From Mariniblastus sp964414815 (GTDB taxonomy: Bacteria; Planctomycetota; Planctomycetia; Pirellulales; Pirellulaceae), in NCBI GenBank assembly GCA_964414815.1, contig CAYPXY010000001.1, positions 1-64,000 on the forward strand: a DNA stretch of 64,000 bases, read 5' to 3'. The stretch's first letter is position 1, and the number at the start of each line of letters is the position of its first letter. Shown piece after piece: positions 56,247-64,000 of this stretch. The translations under genes and the position numbers were made by a program. The notes under the pieces were generated by a model that did no database searches, was not told the DNA's origin, and saw only the letters and a list, made by a program, of their open reading frames with translations.

Positions 56247-57545
56247 ATGATTTCCGCCAAGAACTCAGAAACACTCGCGGCAACCGTACTGGCCGTCTGC
56301 CCAGGGTGCAGTTGTCTGTGCGATGATATTGAGTGGGTGCGGACCGGAAATCAAATAATTCAGAGCGGCTTGCCGCAAACCGATTCGAAACTTTGCGAAA
56401 AGGGAAAAAGATGGTTCGCCCAACCGGTCGCAGCTTCTCAGTGTACCGTTGATGGAGTAGCGACCGACTACGATCAGGCGATTCATCGAGCGATTGAGCG
56501 AGTCCAGCAATCGAAAATGCCGCTGATTTGTGGCTTGGAAGGTCTGTCGGTTGAGGGGCAGCAAGCCGCCATGAGCTTGGCGGATCGGATGCGAGCGTCG
56601 ATCGATGTTTCGCTGCTCTATCGCGAACGCGGGTCGAGCATTGCACTTGAGCGAACGGGATTGGTGACGTCTACCTTAGGGGAGGTCGACCAGCGCTCGG
56701 ACTGGATCCTGTTCTGGTTTTGTGATCCGGCTCAAACTCACCCTCGCTTACTTGAACGGTTTTGCACCTCTTCAAGCCTGTTAAATCGCCGGATTGTGGT
56801 GGTCGATTCAGAAGAAACGGAAACAGCGCGTCAAGCAGACTGGTTTATCAAGTCGGCACATGAATCAGGCTCGGCCACATTGTCAGTCATTCGAGCACTG
56901 ATTTCAAATGTTAAATTTAACACATTTGATAAACATCCAACAGGCCAGCCATTGGAAACGTGGCAGAATCTTGCGGCAGAAATGTTGGCGGCCCGATATG
57001 GAACGATTTTCTTTCGCCCGTCGGCATCGGATTCCGACTATGACTCTGTCTCGGATCAACTTCACCGACTGGTACGGGCCGCTCAGCAACAAACCCGATG
57101 CGTCTTGCATCCGCTTCACTCATCGGCCAACGGAGTGGGGGCCGAAAACGTGATGGCCTGGAGCAGCGGATACCCCTTCGCCGTCAATTTCAACCGATCG
57201 TTCCCACGTTATTATGGCCGAGAGTATTCTGCAGAAGGCCTACTGGAGCGGGGCGAATGCGACTTGGTGATTTTGGCATCCACCGGCCAGCTAGAAAAAG
57301 AATGGCAATTCATGTCGTCGGCTGCCCGCGACCACTTTGAGCGCGTGCCAAAAATTGTGCTCGAGGAATCCCCCGTTTCGATCGACTTGGATCACACAGT
57401 GAAATTTCCGGTCACGCGGTGCGGAGATTCGTGCCACGGCGACATGTTCCGACAAGACGGTATCTCGATCCCCTTGCCAAACTTGCGCGACGCGGGCGAT
57501 CGACCATCAGCAATTCAGGTGCTGAATCAGCTGGAAACAGCCTAA
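56247..57545 (+). CDS. fhcB: formylmethanofuran dehydrogenase subunit B-type protein (FhcB)
   Basis: In H4MPT-using bacteria, FhcABCD converts formyl-H4MPT to formate through a methanofuran-like intermediate. The 432-residue protein opens with a cysteine cluster CPGCSCLCDDIE (Cys18, 21, 23, 25), as in FwdB/FmdB, and continues with the subunit-B pattern (GEVDQRSDWILFWFCDP and HPRLLERF). Bacterial FhcB lacks the molybdopterin active site of methanogen enzymes, so this subunit is probably structural. The start MISAKNSET at 56247 is preferred over an upstream ATG. The other Fhc subunits are not in this window. Confidence 0.88.
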   Translation: MISAKNSETLAATVLAVCPGCSCLCDDIEWVRTGNQIIQSGLPQTDSKLCEKGKRWFAQPVAASQCTVDGVATDYDQAIHRAIERVQQSKMPLICGLEGLSVEGQQAAMSLADRMRASIDVSLLYRERGSSIALERTGLVTSTLGEVDQRSDWILFWFCDPAQTHPRLLERFCTSSSLLNRRIVVVDSEETETARQADWFIKSAHESGSATLSVIRALISNVKFNTFDKHPTGQPLETWQNLAAEMLAARYGTIFFRPSASDSDYDSVSDQLHRLVRAAQQQTRCVLHPLHSSANGVGAENVMAWSSGYPFAVNFNRSFPRYYGREYSAEGLLERGECDLVILASTGQLEKEWQFMSSAARDHFERVPKIVLEESPVSIDLDHTVKFPVTRCGDSCHGDMFRQDGISIPLPNLRDAGDRPSAIQVLNQLETA

Positions 57546-57733
57546 CCTTCGGCGTCTTCTTTGCCTGGATTGACGATGCGGCCCATGTAATAGCCGCATT
57601 TCGGGCAGACGACATGCGAGGGGATGCTCGTGCTGCAGTTCACGCAGTTGGTCAGTTGCTTGGCTTTCAAATGGTCATGCGCACGGCGGCTGCCGGTGCG
57701 TGCGTTGGATTGTTTTCGTTTGGGTACGGCCAT
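57542..57733 (-). CDS. rpmF: 50S ribosomal protein L32
   Basis: A 63-residue L32 with the conserved start MAVPKRKQSNARTGSRRA and a zinc ribbon (Cys30, Cys33, Cys43, Cys46 in CVNC and CPKC). Its stop overlaps the fhcB stop tail to tail. It follows frr in the same direction and probably ends the ribosomal operon. Confidence 0.96.
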   Translation of the reverse strand: MAVPKRKQSNARTGSRRAHDHLKAKQLTNCVNCSTSIPSHVVCPKCGYYMGRIVNPGKEDAEG

Positions 57734-57795
57734 GATCGTTGGGGGATGTTAAGGAGGTATGGGTTATTGAATTTTATTTGACTTAGAATCTGGAT

Positions 57796-58356
57796 TTAAT
57801 CTTCCATGACTTCCGCTTCGCGGGCCTTGGCCGCGTCGCCTACCAGATTTTCAAATTTTTTGGTTAATTCCTGGATTTCGTCTTTGAGGTCTTTCGCTCC
57901 ATCTTCGGATATCAGCTTGTCTTTTTCAAGCTGATCTGAGGTTTTATTGGCATCTCGGCGGACATTTCGGATGGCCACTTTGGAATCTTCGAGTAATTCC
58001 TTGATCCGTCCGACCATCTTTTTCCGAACGTCCGTCGAAAGGGCAGGGATGTTGATTCGGATCACCCGTCCATCGCTTTGCGGATTAAATCCCAGATCAC
58101 TCGCCACGATGGCTTTCTCGATTTCCTTGATAATCGCGGTGTCATACGGACGAATCATGATTTGAGTCGGCTCAGGGGCACCGACCTGGGCGACCTGTTT
58201 GATGGGCGTCGGCGAGCCATAGACATCGACTCTCAGCGAATCAACCAATCCGGGATTGGCTCGGCCCGTGCGGATGCCGCTCAAATTCTTTTTCAGAAGT
58301 TCCAGTGCTTTTTCCATTCGCTCGGTGGCGTCGGAAACGATATTTTCGGCTGACAT
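57796..58356 (-). CDS. frr: ribosome recycling factor
   Basis: The 186-residue protein releases ribosomes from mRNA after termination with EF-G. It shows MEKALELLKKNLSGIRTGRA at the N-terminal helix, DVYGSPTPIKQVAQV, and the C-terminal RNVRRDANKTSDQLEKDK helix. It lies in the classical rpsB-tsf-pyrH-frr order. Confidence 0.97.
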   Translation of the reverse strand: MSAENIVSDATERMEKALELLKKNLSGIRTGRANPGLVDSLRVDVYGSPTPIKQVAQVGAPEPTQIMIRPYDTAIIKEIEKAIVASDLGFNPQSDGRVIRINIPALSTDVRKKMVGRIKELLEDSKVAIRNVRRDANKTSDQLEKDKLISEDGAKDLKDEIQELTKKFENLVGDAAKAREAEVMED

Positions 58357-58402
58357 AACAGACGGCTCCAGAAAGTTGATGTTCGTTGACGTTCGTTCAG
58401 GT

Positions 58403-59149
58403 TCAGGTTGATGGGGCGGCCGATTTCGGTTGCTCGGTCGTCACCAAGGTCCCCACCCGATCGCCTTCGATGGCCTTGATGATATTTCCGTCCTTACGGA
58501 AATTGAAAATCATCAGTGGCATACTGTGTTCCATGCAATGCGAAATGGCTGTCGAATCCATCACCCGCAGGTTTCGGTTCAGTATCTCTTGAAAGCTCAG
58601 TTCTGAATAGAGCATGGCGTGTGGATTTTTCTCAGGGTCCTCACTGTAAACACCGTCGACTCGTGTGGCTTTCATCAGGATGTCCGCGTTGAGCTCCATC
58701 GCTCTGAGTGCCGCTGCCGTGTCGGTCGTCACAAAAGGCCCTCCCGTACCCGCACCGAGGATCACGATGCGTCCTTTCTCCAGGTGCCGCTGGGCGCGGC
58801 GGCGGATATAGGGTTCGCACACACCGTCCATGCGAATCGCACTCATCAAGCGGGTCTTGCAGCCGACGGTTTCCAGTGCGTCCTGAAATGCAAGACCATT
58901 GATCACCGTTGCCAACATGCCCATGTAATGGGCGGTGGCCTCCTGAACGACTTCATTGCGAGCTTTGAACTGCGAACCGCGGAGGATGTTTCCGCCACCG
59001 ATCACGACCGCGATCTGACACCCCAGTTGCTGGGCGTCATAAATCTGACGTGAAATGTGGACCACTTCGTCCATGCTGATACCACGTTCGCCAGCCGGAC
59101 TGAAGCTTTCGCCGGAAAGTTTTAGCAGGATGCGATTGTAGCGGGGCAT
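58403..59149 (-). CDS. pyrH: UMP kinase
   Basis: The 248-residue UMP kinase phosphorylates UMP to UDP and is essential for pyrimidine nucleotide supply. It has NRILLKLSGESFS at the start, the glycine-rich VVIGGGNILRG, and GAGTGGPFVTTDTAAALRAM. It follows tsf by about 180 bases containing one inverted copy of the 26-bp repeat. Confidence 0.97.
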   Translation of the reverse strand: MPRYNRILLKLSGESFSPAGERGISMDEVVHISRQIYDAQQLGCQIAVVIGGGNILRGSQFKARNEVVQEATAHYMGMLATVINGLAFQDALETVGCKTRLMSAIRMDGVCEPYIRRRAQRHLEKGRIVILGAGTGGPFVTTDTAAALRAMELNADILMKATRVDGVYSEDPEKNPHAMLYSELSFQEILNRNLRVMDSTAISHCMEHSMPLMIFNFRKDGNIIKAIEGDRVGTLVTTEQPKSAAPST

Positions 59150-59169
59150 TTTTTTGTGGTCAGTTGGTG

Positions 59170-59195
59170 GTGGGATAGACGTCCACGTCTGTCAG
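59170..59195 (-). repeat. 26-bp dispersed repeat, inverted copy
   Basis: GTGGGATAGACGTCCACGTC followed by TGTCAG is the reverse complement of the copies at 12172-12197 and 33881-33906. It lies between tsf and pyrH, followed by a purine-rich stretch (59220-59260). Confidence 0.8.
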
Positions 59196-59332
59196 AAGTT
59201 GTTTTTTTCTTGTATGGGACGGAAAGGAAAAAAGAAAAAGAGAAAAGGGGACATAAGGAACTCTAGCTATCCAAACTTTCGCTCCTGCCAGACAAGCTGG
59301 CAGGAGGCGTCCTCATCCCTCATCCCTCACTC

Positions 59333-60307
59333 CTACCCAACAGCGACTCGTTTAAATTCAACGAGTTCCGTGCCGGACTCTTCGATGGCTTTTTCAACCG
59401 TCTTGGTGTCATCGATGACGAAGAACTGGCTGATCAAGCATCGTTCTTGATCGAACAGTGTATTGTCGGCGATAAACCGATCGATTTTTCCTGGAACGAT
59501 CTTGTCCCAGATTTTTTCGGGCTTGCCTTCGGCTTTCAGTTCGGCCTTGATTTCTTCTTCGACCTTGGCCATGACATCGGCCGTCATCTGACGTCGGCTG
59601 GCAAATTGAGGAACCGTTTTCAGCGGCTTACCCAATCGAGCGCGGTCTTCGTTTTCAACGATGATTCGACCACGAAGCGCTTCCGCTTCTTTTTCAACCA
59701 ACTCGATGTCAAATTCATCGGGAGTGGTGGCGATGGGGCTCATGGCGGCAATGTGCATCGCCACTTTGCGATAGAAATCGGCTGCATCGGATTTGTCGTT
59801 GGACTTGTACGAAACCAGCACGCCGATCTTGCTTCCGGCATGGATATATGATGCCAAGTTTGTGCCCTTGACCAATTCGTAAGCGGACAGTTCGACCTTC
59901 TCGCCGGTTTTGCCGGTCTGTTCAACCAGTTTGTCGGCCAGCGGTGTACCATCAAGCGTCAACGCCAGCAGTTCCTCCTTGGTGGCTGGCAACTGGGCCA
60001 ACGCCAAATCGGCGACGCTGTTGGCAAAGGCGACAAACAGATCATTTTTGGCAACGAAATCGGTTTCGCAACTGACCGCCAGAATGATGCCTGTATCACC
60101 CGCGCTGTTGGTTCTTGCGATCACAATCCCTTCTTTGGCTTCACGATCCGCACGTTTGGCGGCAACGGCCTGACCTTTCTTGCGGAGAATCTCGATGGCC
60201 TTATCAAAATCGCCTTCGGATTCTTGCAGGGCCTGCTTGCAGTCCATCATACCGGCGTTGGTAATTCGGCGAAGTTCGCTAACGTCTTTGGCTGTAATAA
60301 CACTCAT
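59333..60307 (-). CDS. tsf: elongation factor Ts
   Basis: EF-Ts recycles EF-Tu-GDP by exchanging nucleotide. The 324-residue protein begins with the UBA-like helix domain (TNAGMMDCKQALQESEGDF) and has the core motif SCETDFVAKNDLF. It is about 40 residues longer than E. coli EF-Ts, mostly in inserted loops. A good AGAGGAAA ribosome binding site precedes its ATG. It sits between rpsB and pyrH. Confidence 0.97.
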   Translation of the reverse strand: MSVITAKDVSELRRITNAGMMDCKQALQESEGDFDKAIEILRKKGQAVAAKRADREAKEGIVIARTNSAGDTGIILAVSCETDFVAKNDLFVAFANSVADLALAQLPATKEELLALTLDGTPLADKLVEQTGKTGEKVELSAYELVKGTNLASYIHAGSKIGVLVSYKSNDKSDAADFYRKVAMHIAAMSPIATTPDEFDIELVEKEAEALRGRIIVENEDRARLGKPLKTVPQFASRRQMTADVMAKVEEEIKAELKAEGKPEKIWDKIVPGKIDRFIADNTLFDQERCLISQFFVIDDTKTVEKAIEESGTELVEFKRVAVG

Positions 60308-60446
60308 ATAGGTTTCCTCTTATGGAAGTATGTTAGATGAAATGGGTGGATTGAAGTCTTACGCTGCACCGCTTGCGGAACCCGACAGCGGCCACCCGAA
60401 AGCGGAAAAAAAGCAGCGGAAAAGGCGGATGGGGAACCGAACCGGA

Positions 60447-61217
60447 CTATGTCGCGGCTTCTACTTCGCTGTCTTTGTCGACAACGGCAGGCTCACTCGG
60501 TCGGCCGTTGTCGGCACCTTCGTTTTTGACCACCAAATTCTGTTTTCCGGCCAGCACGGCATCTGCCAAGTGGGCCATAATAATTTCGATCGAACGAATC
60601 CCGTCGTCATTACCGGGGATCGGCAAGTCGATCAGATCGGGATTGCAATTCGTATCAATCAGTGAGATCGTCGTAACGCCCAAGTTTCTGGCTTCGCGAA
60701 CCGCATTTTTTTCTTTCATGGGATCGACGATGACCATGCATTCAGGCATGCGGTTCATCGTTCGGATACCGTTGAGGTTGCGATAGACTTTGCGATACTC
60801 ACGCGTCAACGCGGCTTGCATCTTCTTGGAGTATTCGCCGATCTTTTCGGAGTTCAGGATGGCTTCAAGCTCTTCGAGTCGCGACATCCGACTGCGAATC
60901 GTTCGGAAATTTGTCAACGCACCGCCGAGCCAGCGTTCGCTTACATAGGGCATTCCGCATCGTTCGGCTTCACGCTGAACCGCTGCCGAGGCTTGGCGTT
61001 TGGTGCCCACAAAAACCACCAGACTTCCGCCCGCCGCGACTTGGGCGACGTATTTCTTGGCTCGCAACAGCCCGCGAACCGTTTCGCGAATATCGACAAT
61101 GTGGATTTGATTTTTGCGACCAAAAATATAGGGCGCCATCTTGGGGTTCCAGCGGCTGGACCGGTGGCCAAAGTGAACCCCTGCATCGATCAGGTCTTGA
61201 ACAAGCGTATTGGACAT
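60447..61217 (-). CDS. rpsB: 30S ribosomal protein S2
   Basis: The 256-residue S2 binds the 30S head. It shows GVHFGHRSSRWNPKM at the start, the FVGTKRQA motif, VSERWLGGALTNFRTI, and DTNCNPDLIDLPIPGNDD. The C-terminus extends about 25 residues in a charged tail (DNGRPSEPAVVDKDSEVEAA). The start at 61217 follows an AGGGAGAAA ribosome binding site. It heads the rpsB-tsf-pyrH-frr-rpmF run. Confidence 0.97.
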   Translation of the reverse strand: MSNTLVQDLIDAGVHFGHRSSRWNPKMAPYIFGRKNQIHIVDIRETVRGLLRAKKYVAQVAAGGSLVVFVGTKRQASAAVQREAERCGMPYVSERWLGGALTNFRTIRSRMSRLEELEAILNSEKIGEYSKKMQAALTREYRKVYRNLNGIRTMNRMPECMVIVDPMKEKNAVREARNLGVTTISLIDTNCNPDLIDLPIPGNDDGIRSIEIIMAHLADAVLAGKQNLVVKNEGADNGRPSEPAVVDKDSEVEAAT

Positions 61218-61442
61218 GTAGTTTCTCCCTGAATCACCTGTTTTATCGGGCAAACGCACCCTTGGTCGGCCTTTATGATTAATGAGGCAGGCACGACACA
61301 GCGATTCAATGTTTGTGTTTAAGCGTATCACTACGGACAATCCGTAACGAATTCGGCACAAATGATAACGGCCAGATACCTAAAGTTCAATCGCAAATGG
61401 AAAAAATGGACAAAATCGCGTGCCAGGCCCGGATTCGCACTA

Positions 61443-61545
61443 AGGCGACCGGCAGATAAAAGTTTACCCAAGCAGTATTGCGCTCGGTTGCGAGTCGCGG
61501 AGCGACTCGCCTACACTACGGTACGTTTTTATCTGCCGGTCGCCT
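61443..61545. repeat. ~103-bp element with inverted ends, copy 2
   Basis: Begins AGGCGACCGGCAGATAAAAG and ends ATCTGCCGGTCGCCT, inverted repeats of each other. It shares GTTTACCCAAGCA, GTTGCGAGTC and GACTCGCCTACACTA with copy 1 at 15461-15564 in reverse orientation. It sits between rpsB and the large secreted protein. Confidence 0.85.
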
Positions 61546-61592
61546 AAAAAGGTAACCCTTCACGGGATAATGCAGAACTATTCTCCTTAAGT

Positions 61593-63680
61593 CTATCGTT
61601 TGCGTTGATCGGAAATCGAGCCGACATATTCGACGGCACCGTTTTCCTGATCGTAGATCATTGCTTCAGTCCAGTAGATCGACATATTCTTCAGCGGCAG
61701 GTAAGGTAGGTTTCTGACCCTGTTGAGCTCATCGCCAAACACCAATAAAGGCACCTTTGAGAGACGGTTCAACAAGGAAAGCTGCGTGTTTTGAGAAGCG
61801 GTGTCATCATAAGAGAAATTGGCATCCCCGCGTATCTTCGCTCCGAAATCGTAGCTGAAACGATTTGCTTGATGGTACCTCGCCACGAACTGCAACAAAG
61901 GACGCATCGTTTCCCATCCTATCTCGCTGGCCCCAAAGTTTCTTCGAATGTAGATCGCTTTTACTTCGCCAATGTCCGATACTTCGGGACAAAGCAAATC
62001 TTTTAATACGAAGCTCTCCCGGTTGTCCCCAACGATCCGGCCCTTTCCAATCGCTTCATCCAGAATTGCCGACGAACTTTTACATGAAAAAATAGTCGTG
62101 GTGCCGTCGTGAGTTGCGATCGAGAATAGCGGTTTTGAATGTCCAAAACTTGATAGATTGAAGTCTCGCATATTCGTGCTCGGCAGCCATGAGATCGGAG
62201 CAGCCTGGTCTTCGCCATCTTCTGCTTTCACTTCTGCCGACAGTTGTCGATCCAGACTTTCCAATCGCTTTACAGTTCCTTCTTCGTCCAGAAAATCACT
62301 GTTTTGGAAAAAGACTCCCCGAAAAACCTCCATGTCCATTCTGCCATTAAAAAACTCTGCTTTTTCATCCTCCGCCAATACGGTCGCATATCTACAGACT
62401 TCCACGGCCTGTTCATACCCCCCGGAAAGCAGGTTGGTGAGCGCAAGATCAAAGTCGGGTTTGTCTTTAATAAAGTCGTTCGCTTCGGGTTCTCGATCTT
62501 CGAGAAGTTTTTTCCAGTCCTTCATGCAAAGCTCACTCCCGGGAATCATGAAATCCGAATGGGATGCGGAAAACTTGCTGGCACCGCTGAGGGAAACATA
62601 GGACATCCATGAGGCTCCCGTTGGCACCCGTCGCCGTTTCTCCGGATCGAGGCTCTCGAGCATGGAAAAGGTTTCGTCCATAAATTTCGGCAGTGGCTGC
62701 AGAACCGGGAAATACACTCGGTAGTCAACCAGATTTTTGCCGCCCAGCTCCACCATGATTCCCATACAATTGGTCCAGCCCAGCCACTCTGCAGTAAATT
62801 TTTCGAGTATCCAAGCTTCCACTTGATCGGTGGAGCTGCCTTGCAACCTCCTCAAGAGGTCATCAATTCTGGCGAAACAAAATAGATCGGGTTTGAGCCT
62901 TCGCTCCGATTCGAACCTCAATTGGATGCGTTTGTAATATCGAGATTCCTCCAGACTTTCGAAGTTTTCAGCCCCCTTCGAAACCCTTACCGCCAAACCA
63001 TGACAATAATCAACGCTTGTGTCATAGACTCCGTAAATCGTATTTTTATGTGAGAAAAAATACATTTTTTCGTCTTTCAGCCAAAAGATATCCTCGGGGT
63101 GTTTTGGTGATCGCAGGGGATCGCTTTTTTCAGCAATGGACATCAGTGACTTTCTCCAATCGAAAGTCATGGGGTCATACTCAAACCCGAAAACGACCCG
63201 AAAGCCAGGATGGCTGCTTTCGATCGCGATAAATGACTTTCCAGGAAACAAGCTCGCAAGCTTTTGGGTCAGTGTGCTTTTACAGTGGGCAAGCTCCTCT
63301 TTCTCCGACGCGCTGCGAAGGATGGTTGCCAATCTTTGGATTTCCGAAAGGATGGCTTGATCCGCCTGTTCATCAGAAAAGCAATCGTCAAGCCAGTGGT
63401 GTTCCCATTCCGTTCTCCTGGATTCCACGGTCTTGAGCGTGGGTAGGTTAAGCGGCAGCAACCTTCCAGCTTCGTTGGCCGGACCATAAAAAGGGTCGTA
63501 CCAATTCGGAATCATTTTTTTGATCAGGGATGCAGTATCCGTAGATTCCACCAGCAACAGAGCTTGTTTGCTCACCAGTCTCGATGGCGGTTGTTCCATC
63601 TGACACCGTCCAAAAACGTGGTCGGGCAGCAAAACCAAAGCGCATAGAACCAGGCAATACGTTGCAATTTTTCCTTCCAT
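61593..63680 (-). CDS. large secreted protein of unknown function
   Basis: A 695-residue protein with a signal peptide (about residues 6-25, ending in VFG-R). The mature part is acidic to neutral with mixed helix and strand and no motif I recognise; there are no evident repeats or extra membrane segments. It has one of the longest unassigned sequences in the window. It stands alone, with repeats on both sides. Confidence 0.75.
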   Translation of the reverse strand: MEGKIATYCLVLCALVLLPDHVFGRCQMEQPPSRLVSKQALLLVESTDTASLIKKMIPNWYDPFYGPANEAGRLLPLNLPTLKTVESRRTEWEHHWLDDCFSDEQADQAILSEIQRLATILRSASEKEELAHCKSTLTQKLASLFPGKSFIAIESSHPGFRVVFGFEYDPMTFDWRKSLMSIAEKSDPLRSPKHPEDIFWLKDEKMYFFSHKNTIYGVYDTSVDYCHGLAVRVSKGAENFESLEESRYYKRIQLRFESERRLKPDLFCFARIDDLLRRLQGSSTDQVEAWILEKFTAEWLGWTNCMGIMVELGGKNLVDYRVYFPVLQPLPKFMDETFSMLESLDPEKRRRVPTGASWMSYVSLSGASKFSASHSDFMIPGSELCMKDWKKLLEDREPEANDFIKDKPDFDLALTNLLSGGYEQAVEVCRYATVLAEDEKAEFFNGRMDMEVFRGVFFQNSDFLDEEGTVKRLESLDRQLSAEVKAEDGEDQAAPISWLPSTNMRDFNLSSFGHSKPLFSIATHDGTTTIFSCKSSSAILDEAIGKGRIVGDNRESFVLKDLLCPEVSDIGEVKAIYIRRNFGASEIGWETMRPLLQFVARYHQANRFSYDFGAKIRGDANFSYDDTASQNTQLSLLNRLSKVPLLVFGDELNRVRNLPYLPLKNMSIYWTEAMIYDQENGAVEYVGSISDQRKR

Positions 63681-63830
63681 AGCGATCTCCTGGAAACTTG
63701 GCGGGGAGTTGCCTTCGTTGCTGAACTTGAACCGTTCTAACGCTTCAGAACTGGGATGTCAAGAAAGTTTTAGCCGTTCACGGCAAGCCCAAACCGTTTA
63801 GCAAACCGAAGCCGTTTAGCAAACCGAAGC
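63681..63830. other. intergenic stretch with tandem element-end repeats
   Basis: Upstream of the large secreted protein. Near 63795-63830 the 18-base unit CCGTTTAGCAAACCGAAG occurs twice in tandem and then leads into the end of repeat copy C, as though the element end had been duplicated. No gene was recognised. Confidence 0.65.
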
Positions 63831-64000
63831 CGTTTAGCCGCAAGCCGAAGCCGACTGCGAGTGATTTGCAGCAACCTTAGGTAGCCGATCTGCCAATGCT
63901 GGATGCGGGTAGATCGAGTGTTGGTCGGCGCAGGCGCGACGGCAGGGTGCAGGCTCCGTAGTCAATCAGCCTGCCAAAAAAATACCTGCAACTCGGTGCT
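63831..64000. repeat. 255-bp dispersed element, copy C, inverted and cut by window end
   Basis: Begins CGTTTAGCCGCAAGCCGAAG and matches the reverse complement of copies A and B, including GGTCGGCGCAGGCGC. About 170 of an expected 255 bases are visible before the window ends. Confidence 0.8.

Noticed and set aside
61362..61442. Possible tRNA between rpsB and the 103-bp element
   Set aside because: The sequence GTGCCAGGCCCGGATTCGCA looks vaguely tRNA-like but no cloverleaf with paired acceptor ends can be drawn.

Overview
The window looks like a chromosomal segment of a planctomycete (Planctomycetota, probably a Pirellulaceae- or Planctomycetaceae-like lineage). Signs of this are a DUF1559 protein with a prepilin-like N-terminus, three PQQ-type beta-propeller proteins, a stand-alone planctomycete-type haem-binding protein, a PEP-CTERM protein, DUF4254, many secreted proteins without clear relatives, and tetrahydromethanopterin (H4MPT) C1-pathway genes next to ordinary bacterial housekeeping genes. 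No phage, CRISPR array, transposase, rRNA or tRNA was recognised.

Layout. 0-2 kb: small secreted protein, DUF1559 protein and lipoprotein. 2-4.5 kb (minus): membrane c-type cytochrome, thiL, tsaE in an overlapping run. 4.8-6.3 kb: small membrane protein and haem protein, meeting an opposing membrane protein. 5.7-13.6 kb (minus): a five-gene run beginning with an RND adaptor and pump, then a GIDE/ankyrin membrane protein, a helical protein and a membrane protein. 14-26.7 kb: nucleotidyltransferase/HD protein, two secreted unknowns, rdgB, M1 peptidase, queG (minus), small envelope proteins, a GNAT enzyme, a quinoprotein-like propeller and a GT9 glycosyltransferase. 26.6-29.6 kb (minus): pabA, DUF447, beta-RFAP synthase-like gene and pdxJ, read here as an H4MPT cofactor operon. 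29.8-36.4 kb: PEP-CTERM protein, propeller plus an active-site-altered SDR, carboxylesterase, rsfS and a PLP dehydratase. 36.9-45.8 kb: gnd, acyl-CoA dehydrogenase, acyl-CoA carboxylase beta chain, S9 peptidase and a propeller. 45.8-54.9 kb: a three-gene minus run (HEAT-like protein, DUF4254, EEP hydrolase), GspF-like protein, PPK2, glutamine synthetase, a small WYL-like protein, rhomboid and a VWA protein. 54.9-57.5 kb: an AnmK-like protein divergent from fhcB, a subunit of the formyltransferase/hydrolase complex. 57.5-61.2 kb (minus): rpsB, tsf, pyrH, frr, rpmF. 61.6-63.7 kb: a large secreted unknown.

Functional links. The pabA-DUF447-mptG-like operon would supply the p-aminobenzoate and beta-RFAP steps of methanopterin synthesis. 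fhcB, 27 kb away, belongs to the pathway that uses that cofactor. This is the most coherent accessory theme in the window.

Intergenic DNA is rich in dispersed repeats: a 255-bp element with terminal inverted repeats (two full copies of identical length and a third running off the window end), a ~103-bp element (two copies), a perfect 64-bp palindrome with degenerate relatives, a 26-bp motif resembling 'GACAGACGTGGACGTCTATC', and shorter palindromes. None carries a transposase gene.
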